Source of the DNA: JAKCDU01 sp035551615
GTDB lineage: Bacteria > Actinomycetota > Acidimicrobiia > Acidimicrobiales > Palsa-688
Reading direction: 5' to 3'
Length of the DNA: 64,000 nt
Assembly (NCBI GenBank): GCA_035551615.1
Contig: DASZNC010000032.1
Coordinates: forward strand, 1-64,000
Made by a program: the position numbers and the translations under genes. The notes below the pieces were generated by a model, which saw only the letters and a program-made list of their open reading frames with translations, was not told where the DNA came from and ran no database searches. This document shows, in pieces, positions 43,177 through 50,316 of this stretch (position 1 is its first letter; each line of letters begins with the position of its first letter).

Positions 43177-43371
43177 TCAGTCCTCCTGGATGCGCAGGGC
43201 GCCGGTCGGGCAGAACCGTACGGCAGCCATCGCCTCGGCCCTGCTGGTTTCGGGTGGGTTGGCGTCGACGACGGTCAGCTGACCGTCCTTCGACACCGAG
43301 AACAGGTCGGGGGCCTCGGACTCGCAGACGCCGTGCCCCTGGCACAGGTCGCGGTCCACTTCGATCCGCAC
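43177..43371 (-). CDS. 3Fe-4S ferredoxin, redox partner of the P450s
   Basis: A 64-residue ferredoxin beginning MRIEVDRDLCQGHGVC. The cluster ligands follow the CX5C pattern (CQGHGVC) with the last Cys in FCPTGAL; the position of the missing fourth Cys is occupied by Gly/His as in 3Fe-4S ferredoxins that feed actinobacterial P450s. It resembles Rv0763c, the ferredoxin next to Mtb CYP51 (Rv0764c). The GTG at 43371 lies 2 bases after the CYP51 stop. Confidence 0.9.
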   Translation of the reverse strand: MRIEVDRDLCQGHGVCESEAPDLFSVSKDGQLTVVDANPPETSRAEAMAAVRFCPTGALRIQED

Positions 43372-43373
43372 GT

Positions 43374-44729
43374 CTAGGCGCCGGTGCGGGCCCGGTACCG
43401 GGCCACGCACGGTTGGGCCAACTGGACCACCATCTTCGAATGGTCGTTCCGGTACGACTCGGGGGGCTGGGCCAGCTCGAAGTCGTAGTTGCGGAGCAGG
43501 ACCGTGAAGATGGCCTTCAACTGCATCATGGCGAACGGGGCGCCGACGCACCGGTGGCGGCCGGCCCCGAACGGGATCCACGTCCACGGGTGCTCGCGGT
43601 CGGCGAACTCGGGTTCCAGATAGCGGTCGGGTACGAAGGCATCGGGGTCGGCGAAGTCCTCGCCGATGCGGTTGGATACGGCCGGGCTGGCGCCGACCAG
43701 GGCACCGGCCGCCACCCGGTGCCCCAGGATCTCCATGTCCTCGGTGGCCACCCGTAACACCAGGATCAGGGGCGGGTGCAGGCGCAGCGCCTCTTTGATG
43801 GCCGACTCCAGCAATGGGATGTCGCGCAGGGCCTGGTAGGTCAGTTCGTCCCCGCCGGGCAGCGCGTCGACCTCGGCGCGGACCCGGGCCATGACCTCGG
43901 GGTGGCGCAGCATCTCGATGAGAGTCCAGGCGGCCGTTCCTGACGTGGTGTGGTGGCCGGCGAACATCATCGAGATGAACATGCCGGTGACCATGTCGGT
44001 GCTGAACCGGGGCCCTCCGTCGTCGTCGGTGATCGACATCAGCACGTCGAGCAGGTCGCGGTCGTCTTCGTCGGGCGGCGGTTCGATCCTCCGCCGGTCC
44101 ATGATCTCCTGGACCAGCGCGACCAGTCCGACACGAGCCTCGTCGCGGCGACGGAAGCTCTCGATCGGCGCGTACGGGTCGACGTAGGCGACGGCGTCGG
44201 TGCCCCGCTCCAGTTCGTGGTAGAGCTCGGCGAAGCGCCGGTCCAGGTCGTTGCGGAAACGCCGGCCGATGAGGCAGGCCGACGACGTGTAGATGGTCAG
44301 CTCGGCGAACCAGTCGAGCAGGTCGATGGTGCCCTCGTCCGACCAGGTGGCGACCATGCCGGCGACCTCGCCGGCGATGGTGGCGGCGTGGCCGCGCATG
44401 AACTTGTCCCGGAGGGACTGGTTGTGGAGCATTTCCCGGCGGCGTTCCGGCGGCGCATCGAAGACGACCCCCTCGCCGAAGATCGGCTTCATGAACGGGT
44501 AGGCCTCGGCCTGATCGAGCTGGTCCTCCGGAGCCCGGAAGAAGAACTCATTGGCTTCTGCGCCGGTCAGCAGCACGACGTCGCGACCGGCCAGGTCGAA
44601 CGCACCGATCGGGCCGCACTCCTGGCGGACCCGGTGCATCAGGGCGAGCGGGTCGCGCCGCAACTCCTCCAGGTGGCCGTTCGGTTCGCCGCCTCCGGAC
44701 ACCCGGGGCGGATCGGTGATCGTGGCCAT
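43374..44729 (-). CDS. cyp51: CYP51-family cytochrome P450 (sterol 14-alpha-demethylase)
   Basis: A 451-residue soluble P450. The CYP51 hallmarks are present: the B' segment YPFMKPIFGEGVVFDA matches the YxxF/L-x6-GxxFD signature (Met in place of Phe/Leu), and the I helix reads FISMMFAGHHTTSGTAAW, the CYP51 form of the oxygen-binding motif. ExxR is in KEALRLHPPL and the haem Cys in FGAGRHRCVG; the C-terminal QPPESYRNDHSKMVVQLAQP is nearly as in Mtb CYP51. The family removes the 14-alpha methyl of lanosterol-type sterols using three oxygen molecules. There is no membrane anchor, as usual for bacterial forms. Starts immediately after the stop of the preceding P450. Confidence 0.92.
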   Translation of the reverse strand: MATITDPPRVSGGGEPNGHLEELRRDPLALMHRVRQECGPIGAFDLAGRDVVLLTGAEANEFFFRAPEDQLDQAEAYPFMKPIFGEGVVFDAPPERRREMLHNQSLRDKFMRGHAATIAGEVAGMVATWSDEGTIDLLDWFAELTIYTSSACLIGRRFRNDLDRRFAELYHELERGTDAVAYVDPYAPIESFRRRDEARVGLVALVQEIMDRRRIEPPPDEDDRDLLDVLMSITDDDGGPRFSTDMVTGMFISMMFAGHHTTSGTAAWTLIEMLRHPEVMARVRAEVDALPGGDELTYQALRDIPLLESAIKEALRLHPPLILVLRVATEDMEILGHRVAAGALVGASPAVSNRIGEDFADPDAFVPDRYLEPEFADREHPWTWIPFGAGRHRCVGAPFAMMQLKAIFTVLLRNYDFELAQPPESYRNDHSKMVVQLAQPCVARYRARTGA

Positions 44730-45929
44730 TCAGCGCACCTCCACAGTCGTGGGCAGGGCGGCGAAGCCCCGCACGTTGATCGAATGGACCCGCTCGGCCT
44801 GTGCCTCGTCGACCGACCACCCGGAGATGCGTTCGACGAGCAGGCGCAGGACGGTGCGGGCCTCCAGTCGGGCCAGGGCGGCGCCGAGGCAGAAGTGGCG
44901 GCCGGCCCCGAAGCTGATGATCCCGGTCGTGTCGCGACCGATGTCATATTTGTCCGGATCGGGGAAGGCCCCGGGATCGCGGTTGGCCGACCCGAGCAGC
45001 AGCAGGACCGGGGTGTCGGCCTCGATCGGCGTGCCGAGCACCTCGATCGGACCGTTGGCCACCCGCACCAGCATCTGCGTGGACGTGTCGTAGCGCAGGG
45101 TTTCCTCGATCCAGGCCGGGATCCGCGCCGGCGCGGCCAGCACCTGCCGGGCCGCATCGCCGTGGTGGGCGGCCCAGTACCAGGCGTGGGCCAGGAGCTT
45201 GGTGGTCGTCTCGTTGCCGGCCACGATCATGAGGATGAGGAACGAGATGATCTCGTTGTCGGTCAGCCGGTCGCCGTCGATCTCCGCCACCGTGAGGGCG
45301 GTGGTCAGATCTCCGGTCGGGTGGGCGCGCCGGTCGGCGACCAGCTCGGCGAAGTAGGTCATCAGCTCGAGGGCGGCCTCGACGCCGGCCACCGGAACGT
45401 CCAGCACCCCCTCTTCCCGGTGGAGGAGCAGGTCGGCCAGGCGCCGGAGATCGGCCCGCTCGGAGCGGGGCACGCCGAGCATCTCGCTGATCACGTCCAT
45501 CGGCACCAGCCCGGCCAGGTCGGCGACGAAGTCGAACTCGCGCTTCTGCAGGGCCGGCTCGAGGTGCTCGAGGGTGATCCGCTCGATCTGGCCTTTCAGA
45601 TCGGCCACCCGCTTCGGGGTGAAACCGCGCGAGACCAGTCCCCGCATCCGGGTGTGGTCGGGCGGATCCATGGCCAGGAAGCTCATGGCCCGATGGGCGT
45701 CGGGCCCGAACGCGGACGGGTCCAGTGAGACCCCGTATCGGCTCGAGAACCGGCCCGGGTCGCGGAACGCGGCGACCACGTCCTCGTGGCGGGAGAGGGC
45801 CCAGAAGCCGTATTGGTCGTTGCGGTACAGCGGCGCCTCGTCGCGCAGGCGGGCATACACCGGGTACGGATCCTCGTGGACGGCGTAGTCGTAGGGGTCG
45901 TACAGGACCGGGTCCATGGTCGAGGTCAT
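44730..45929 (-). CDS. Cytochrome P450 (CYP123-like position next to CYP51)
   Basis: A 399-residue class I bacterial P450: I-helix motif VAGNETTTKLL, ExxR in EETLRYD, and haem-binding FGAGRHFCLGAALARLEAR. The DPPDHTRMRGLVSRGFTPKRV segment is common to actinobacterial P450s. It overlaps the tetR stop as ATGA and abuts CYP51. In Mtb the cyp51 region also has a second P450, cyp123 (Rv0766c); the placement is suggestive, but I cannot assign the subfamily from motifs. Substrate unknown; electrons probably come from the ferredoxin in this operon. Confidence 0.88.
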   Translation of the reverse strand: MTSTMDPVLYDPYDYAVHEDPYPVYARLRDEAPLYRNDQYGFWALSRHEDVVAAFRDPGRFSSRYGVSLDPSAFGPDAHRAMSFLAMDPPDHTRMRGLVSRGFTPKRVADLKGQIERITLEHLEPALQKREFDFVADLAGLVPMDVISEMLGVPRSERADLRRLADLLLHREEGVLDVPVAGVEAALELMTYFAELVADRRAHPTGDLTTALTVAEIDGDRLTDNEIISFLILMIVAGNETTTKLLAHAWYWAAHHGDAARQVLAAPARIPAWIEETLRYDTSTQMLVRVANGPIEVLGTPIEADTPVLLLLGSANRDPGAFPDPDKYDIGRDTTGIISFGAGRHFCLGAALARLEARTVLRLLVERISGWSVDEAQAERVHSINVRGFAALPTTVEVR

Positions 45930-46543
45930 CGTTTCCCTCCCAGGATGAGGCGACCGGCGGCGACGAGGGTGACCGGCACCTGATCGGGGCGGAGGTGGCC
46001 GAGGCCCATCCAGAGGAGGGCGCCGGTGTAGAGGAGGTCGAGGGCGGTCATGACCGCCTCGTCGGCGTCCGGTCCGAGAGCGGCGGCCAGGCGGTCATGA
46101 GCGGCCAGGCCGATGCGCATGCGGATCGCGGACGTCTCTGGACCTGGTTGCAGCAGAGCGGTGGTCCCGGCCGCGGCCAGGGCCGGCTCGTCGGCCATGA
46201 ACGTCCCGAGCAGCATCAGCTCCGCCTCCAGCCGTTCCTGGGGGGTGGCCCGCACGGCGGGGGCGGCGTCGAGCAGGCGTCTCATCTCCCGCCACATGAC
46301 CTCGGCCAGCAGGTGGTCCTTGGAGGCGAAATGGGTGTAGGCGGTGGCCGGGGCCACGCCTGCCCGCCGGGCGGCGGCCCGCACGGCCATGCCGTCATAG
46401 CCGAGGAGGCGGGCTTCGTCGGCGGCCGCATCGAGCAGTAGATCGACGGTCCGGGCCTGGCGGGCCGTGGTCCGCCGGCGCCGGGGTTCGATCGGATGAA
46501 TCGCCCGGTCCCCGGCTCCGCCTATGGGGCTGGAAGTAGCCAT
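45926..46543 (-). CDS. TetR-family repressor, first gene of the CYP51 operon
   Basis: A 205-residue TetR-type regulator. The N-terminal helix-turn-helix is AADEARLLGYDGMAVRAAARRAGVAPATAYTHFASKDHLLAEVMWREM (about residues 38-85); the rest is the helical ligand-binding domain. The ATG at 46543 has TAGTTT 6 bases upstream on the minus strand. The 16-base palindrome at 46560-46575 lies 16 bases away and is the likely operator. It should control both the P450 operon and the divergent dehydrogenase; a lipid or sterol-derived ligand is an inference. Confidence 0.85.
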   Translation of the reverse strand: MATSSPIGGAGDRAIHPIEPRRRRTTARQARTVDLLLDAAADEARLLGYDGMAVRAAARRAGVAPATAYTHFASKDHLLAEVMWREMRRLLDAAPAVRATPQERLEAELMLLGTFMADEPALAAAGTTALLQPGPETSAIRMRIGLAAHDRLAAALGPDADEAVMTALDLLYTGALLWMGLGHLRPDQVPVTLVAAGRLILGGKR

Positions 46544-46549
46544 GCGTCC

Positions 46550-46559
46550 AAACTACAGT
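46550..46559. promoter_or_regulatory. Overlapping divergent -10 boxes between tetR and the dehydrogenase
   Basis: TAGTTT (46555-46550, minus strand) lies 6 bases from the tetR ATG, and TACAGT (46554-46559, plus strand) lies 8 bases from the GTG at 46568. The two hexamers share 2 bases, so only one polymerase could sit at a time. Both give leaderless messages. Confidence 0.5.
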
Positions 46560-46575
46560 CTGGACACGTGTCCAG
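46560..46575. promoter_or_regulatory. 16-base perfect palindrome, TetR operator
   Basis: CTGGACACGTGTCCAG is perfectly symmetrical. It includes the GTG start codon (46568-46570) of the divergent dehydrogenase and abuts its -10 box. Size and symmetry are typical of TetR-family operators, and the tetR gene starts 16 bases away. A bound repressor would cover the start site of the plus-strand gene directly. Confidence 0.7.
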
Positions 46576-47425
46576 TAAACAGGTGGTTGGGGTCATCGGT
46601 CTCGGCGACATCGGAGCGGGAGTGGCATCGGGGGTGGTCCGGGCCGGCCACGACCTGGTCGTCTGTGACATCCGGGCCGACGCCACCGCCGGCTTCGCCG
46701 ACCGGGCCACCATCGCCTCCGGACCGACCGACGTGGGTCGGCGTGCGGATGTGGTCATCGTGGCCGTCGTCACCGACGCCCAGCTGCTGGCCGTGCTGAC
46801 CGGTCCGGAAGGGGCCCTCAGCACCATGGGAGCGGGAAAATCGGTGATCATCGTCTCCACGGTGTCCATCGAGACGGTCCGTGCGGTGGCCGGCGCAGCT
46901 GGCGCCAAGGGGGTGGCCGTGGTCGACTGCGGCGTGTCAGGTGGTCCCAGCTCGGCCGTCGCCGGAGAGCTGGTGGCGATGGTCGGCGGGAGCGACGCCG
47001 ACGTGGAGGCCGCCCTGCCGGTTCTGGAGTCGTTCAGCTCCGACGTGGTCCGCATGGGGGAGCTGGGGGCCGGGTTGCGGGCCAAGCTGGCCCGCAACAT
47101 CATCCAGTACGTGTCGTGGATGGCGGCCTACGAGGCCCAGCGGTTGGCCGAGGCCGCCGGCGTGAGCCTGACCCGGCTGGCCCGGGTGGTGAAGGCCAGC
47201 GACGCCAAGATCGGCGGGGCGACGACTCTCATGTTCCGCAGGACGGTCGAGCCGTTCGGTCCCGACGACGACCAAAGTCTGGCCGGCGCCATGGCCACCG
47301 CCGCCGGACTGGCTCACAAAGATCTCACCGCGGCTCTGCAACTGGCCGCCGAACTGGGAGTGGAGTTGCCGGTGACGGCTCTGTCGGAAGCGAGGATCGA
47401 TCGAGTGTTCGGAATGCCCCAGTGA
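46568..47425 (+). CDS. NAD(P)-dependent 3-hydroxyisobutyrate dehydrogenase-family oxidoreductase
   Basis: A 285-residue beta-hydroxyacid dehydrogenase. Residues 5-20 form the Rossmann motif VGVIGLGDIGAGVASG, DCGVSGGPSSAVAGEL is the substrate loop typical of the family, and the catalytic Lys is in GAGLRAKLARNIIQY. Such enzymes oxidise 3-hydroxyisobutyrate, tartronate semialdehyde or related short hydroxyacids. GTG at 46568 is chosen because translation from there starts right at the Rossmann strand and a -10 box sits 8 bases upstream; the codon lies inside the TetR palindrome. Coupled to the next gene by a GTGA overlap. Confidence 0.83.
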   Translation: MSSKQVVGVIGLGDIGAGVASGVVRAGHDLVVCDIRADATAGFADRATIASGPTDVGRRADVVIVAVVTDAQLLAVLTGPEGALSTMGAGKSVIIVSTVSIETVRAVAGAAGAKGVAVVDCGVSGGPSSAVAGELVAMVGGSDADVEAALPVLESFSSDVVRMGELGAGLRAKLARNIIQYVSWMAAYEAQRLAEAAGVSLTRLARVVKASDAKIGGATTLMFRRTVEPFGPDDDQSLAGAMATAAGLAHKDLTAALQLAAELGVELPVTALSEARIDRVFGMPQ

Positions 47426-47832
47426 CCGATGACCCGGGCGCCGGGCGGCGCCCGCCCCGCCCTGGCCGGGCCGCCGGCCAGGCCCGCATGCAGGACGTCT
47501 ACGGTTTCAGCGGCGACCCCGACGTCGGTCCCGGGGACTTCCTGGCCTACACCGTGGATCATCTCTTCGGCGACGTCTGGAACCGGCCCGGTCTGGACAT
47601 CCCGGCCCGCCGGCTGCTCTCCATCGGCGTCCTGGCCGCGCTCGGCCAGTCCGAGCTGTGCGACATCCAGTTCGACGCGGCCATCGCCAACGGCGAGCTG
47701 ACCGAGGAGCAGGTACGGGAGGTGGTCATCCACCTGACCCACTACGTGGGCTGGCCGCTCGGCTCCCACCTCAACAACTCGGCCGAGCGGGTCATCGCCC
47801 GTCGCCGCAAGGCGGCCGAGAAGCAGGGCTGA
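47422..47832 (+). CDS. Carboxymuconolactone decarboxylase/AhpD-family protein
   Basis: A 136-residue all-helical protein of the CMD family: ARRLLSIGVLAALGQSELCDIQFDAAIANGELTEEQVREVVIHLTHYVGWPLGSHL. Only one Cys (ELCD) is present, so it lacks the CxxC of peroxidase-type AhpD and is nearer to gamma-carboxymuconolactone decarboxylase. The GTG start overlaps the dehydrogenase stop. Probably a decarboxylase or lactone-processing enzyme in the same small pathway; the substrate is unknown. Confidence 0.78.
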   Translation: MTDDPGAGRRPPRPGRAAGQARMQDVYGFSGDPDVGPGDFLAYTVDHLFGDVWNRPGLDIPARRLLSIGVLAALGQSELCDIQFDAAIANGELTEEQVREVVIHLTHYVGWPLGSHLNNSAERVIARRRKAAEKQG

Positions 47833-47901
47833 CCGCTCTTTCCCGACTTTCCTCGTTGTCTGCCGCTCAGGTGGGGGGCCGGATACGCCGATCTGCTTAA
47901 G

Positions 47902-50313
47902 GTGGATTGTCAGTTGTGTGGAGGGTCAGGTCACACCGCCGACGGCTGCTCCGTGCGCCCGAAATCCCGGATGGAATACCTGCAGTCGAGCCCGGGCGGT
48001 GAGTGGCAGCCGTCCTCGGAGCGGGTCATCGGCGCTGCGGCTGCGGCTCCGGCCCCGCCGGCGCCGGCCGATCCGACGGCGCCCCCGATTCTGGCCGCTC
48101 CGAACGCGGCTGATCCGATTCCGGTCGGTCCGATTCCGGCGACCCGATCGGTCCCCGCACCGATTCCGGCGGCTCCGAATGGGGCCCCTCCGGTTCCGGG
48201 CCGCCGGGCCTCCGATGCCCCTCCCGGCCCGGCCCCGATCCGCCGGTCGACCGATGACCCTTCTCGCCCGATCCCACCTCGCCGCCCCTCTCCCGAAGGG
48301 CCCCGACTGGCCGCCGTCTCAGACGAGCCGGCCGCGGCGCGCCGCGGTCTCAAGCCGGGCCGGCCGACCGAGCCGGTGCGGGCGGATCCCGCTCCCGACG
48401 CCCCGCCTTCGCGCTTCCTGAGCGCGCCGGCCACCCGTTTCCAACTGCCCACCCCGAGCGCGGCCGACGGACCGGCCCTCAGGCCGACCGGTTTCGGGCC
48501 GGCCCGCCGACCCGACCCACCGGCCGAAGGGACCGAGACCGGCCCGCCGGTTCTGTCCCAGGCCGACCTCGACGCCCTGGAACAGCTCACCAACGACCAG
48601 CGGGCCGTTACGCGCCCGGCCGACGGCCGGCCGCCGGCCCTGTCGCAGGCGGACCTCGACGCACTGGAGAAGCTCACCCGGGAGGAAAGGGCGGCGACCC
48701 GTCAGGCCGAGGCCCGGACGGCCGAGCGGTTGAGCCGCACCAAGGCCCCCAAACCGGTGCCGCGGCCGCTCGACGGCGACGAACCGGTCCCCAGCAGCCT
48801 GATCGCCATCGCCGCCGCAGCCGCCGCCAGCCAGCTCACCAGTTCGGGCGCTCTGGGCCAACCCCAACCCCACCCGGGCCGCCGCTCATCCGACCGCCCC
48901 ACGCCGGTCGCCGAGCCCCGGGCCTCCGCTCCGGCCCCGGCACCTCGGCCGCCCGAGCCCGCTCCTACTCGGCCGCCGGCCAGGTCCGCTCCGGCGCCGG
49001 CCCCGTTGAATGTGGCGGCCACCGGGCCGGCCGAGTCGGCCCCGGTGCCGGCCCCGTCCGATGTGGCGGCCACCGTTCCGCCGGCCCGGTCCACCCCGGC
49101 GCCGGCCACCCCACCTCCGGCCACCCCACCTCCGGCCGGGCCGCCCCCGGTCTCGTCCCGGCCCCAGGCTGCGGCGGCGCCGGCCCAGCCGAAATCACCG
49201 CCGGCGGTGCCGACAACGTCGGCCGTCGCGGCGTCGCCCAGGCCGACCCTGGTCGGTCCATCGGTGGTCGATCGGGTCACCCCGCGCGCCGACGCACCCC
49301 ATGCGGCCGCCGACCTGTTGAAGGAGTTGCTGGGTCGGCCGGCCACGACGGCGGCCGCGACCGAGCCGGGTCCGGCCGTCGAGCCGGCGCCGGCCGCCGA
49401 GCCACCGGACGCACCCGAGCCGCCGGCCGCACCCGAGCGGATCAGCGGGCGGCCGATGATGGGTTCCACCGTGGGCCGCCCGGATCTGGTCCCGAGCCCG
49501 GCACCTCCCGCCTCCCGGCCACCGGCGACCGTCCCGCCTCCCACCGCGCCGGTCGCCGCCGCGATCTCGGCCGCCGTGGTCGCGCCGCCCCCCGCTCCGG
49601 CCTGTCCGGCCGGGCCCGGGGGAGGGCCGGGAGCCGGAGGAACCCGTCCTTTGACCGCACCGTCACCGACACCCGCGCCGGCCACTCCGCCTCCGGCCGC
49701 CGCCGGGATCAAGACCTGGCCCCCTCGAGAAGTGGCCGACGGCTGGGCCGGCGCCCAGCCGAAGGGGCGCCACCACAAGAAGCTGGGGCCGGTGCCGTCG
49801 AAGTACCGCCCCTACCCGGGACGGCGCTCGGGCCTGGCCACGGTCGTCGCTCTGGTCCTGATCGTGGCCATCGCCGGTGCCGCCGCCTGGCAGTTCGTGT
49901 TGAAGCCGAAATCGGCGTGGCCGGCCCACTGGGATCCGCGGGTCGCCTCGATCGCCGCCTTCGTCCAGACTCACGCCGCCGTCACCTGGAAGCACCCGGT
50001 CCGGATCGTGTTCGAATCCAAGGCGGCGTTCGCCGTCGACGCCGCCGCCGCCCCGGCCGGCCCGTCACCTCAGGGCGCGTCGGTCGCCCGTTACGTGCCC
50101 GCCGACGCGACCGTCTACGTCAACGGCACGGCGGTCAACGTGTACGCCAAGGTGGCTCTGACCGGCCAACTCACAGAGGCCCTGGAAGCCCAGTACCTGT
50201 CGTCGGCGTCACCGGCCATCGACCGTGAGGCGGCCAAGGTCCAGGCGGCCATGATCCAGTCACTCCCGGCCACCCAGGCCGCCCTGCTCCTGCAGCAGAC
50301 GCCCCGGGGTTGA
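47902..50313 (+). CDS. Large Pro/Ala-rich single-pass membrane protein with N-terminal zinc-knuckle-like motif
   Basis: An 803-residue protein of unknown function. It starts DCQLCGGSGHTADGC, a CxxCxGxG-type knuckle that could bind zinc. A very long disordered Pro/Ala region follows, interrupted at about residues 215-270 by two copies of LSQADLDALE(Q/K)LT spaced 32 residues apart. The basic segment KKLGPVPSKYRPYPGRRSG leads into one membrane helix (about 650-670), and the last ~130 residues form a small extracytoplasmic domain. The topology is cytosolic N-terminus, outside C-terminus. The LSQADLDALE repeats resemble the N-terminal LSQxEIDALL peptide of FliM that binds CheY, but no motility gene is here. 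Confidence 0.7.
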   Translation: MDCQLCGGSGHTADGCSVRPKSRMEYLQSSPGGEWQPSSERVIGAAAAAPAPPAPADPTAPPILAAPNAADPIPVGPIPATRSVPAPIPAAPNGAPPVPGRRASDAPPGPAPIRRSTDDPSRPIPPRRPSPEGPRLAAVSDEPAAARRGLKPGRPTEPVRADPAPDAPPSRFLSAPATRFQLPTPSAADGPALRPTGFGPARRPDPPAEGTETGPPVLSQADLDALEQLTNDQRAVTRPADGRPPALSQADLDALEKLTREERAATRQAEARTAERLSRTKAPKPVPRPLDGDEPVPSSLIAIAAAAAASQLTSSGALGQPQPHPGRRSSDRPTPVAEPRASAPAPAPRPPEPAPTRPPARSAPAPAPLNVAATGPAESAPVPAPSDVAATVPPARSTPAPATPPPATPPPAGPPPVSSRPQAAAAPAQPKSPPAVPTTSAVAASPRPTLVGPSVVDRVTPRADAPHAAADLLKELLGRPATTAAATEPGPAVEPAPAAEPPDAPEPPAAPERISGRPMMGSTVGRPDLVPSPAPPASRPPATVPPPTAPVAAAISAAVVAPPPAPACPAGPGGGPGAGGTRPLTAPSPTPAPATPPPAAAGIKTWPPREVADGWAGAQPKGRHHKKLGPVPSKYRPYPGRRSGLATVVALVLIVAIAGAAAWQFVLKPKSAWPAHWDPRVASIAAFVQTHAAVTWKHPVRIVFESKAAFAVDAAAAPAGPSPQGASVARYVPADATVYVNGTAVNVYAKVALTGQLTEALEAQYLSSASPAIDREAAKVQAAMIQSLPATQAALLLQQTPRG
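48547..48672 (+). repeat. Duplicated LSQADLDALE-coding segment
   Basis: Two in-frame segments, beginning at about 48550 and 48645, encode LSQADLDALEQLTNDQRA and LSQADLDALEKLTREERA. The codons differ at several third positions, so the peptide is conserved while the DNA has drifted; that points to selection on the peptide. Confidence 0.7.
48991..49110 (+). repeat. Imperfect ~51-base coding repeats in the Pro/Ala region
   Basis: Segments starting at about 48991, 49042 and 49096 share CCGG(C/T)GCCGGCC and GTGGCGGCCACCG blocks and encode PAPLNVAATGPAESAPV, PAPSDVAATVPPARSTP and a shorter copy. This looks like slippage expansion of the disordered linker. Confidence 0.55.
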
Positions 50314-50316
50314 GCC

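Noticed and set aside
48991..49110. Regular repeats that might suggest a CRISPR-like array
   Set aside because: They are in frame in the Pro/Ala coding region, are degenerate, and there are no spacers or cas genes.
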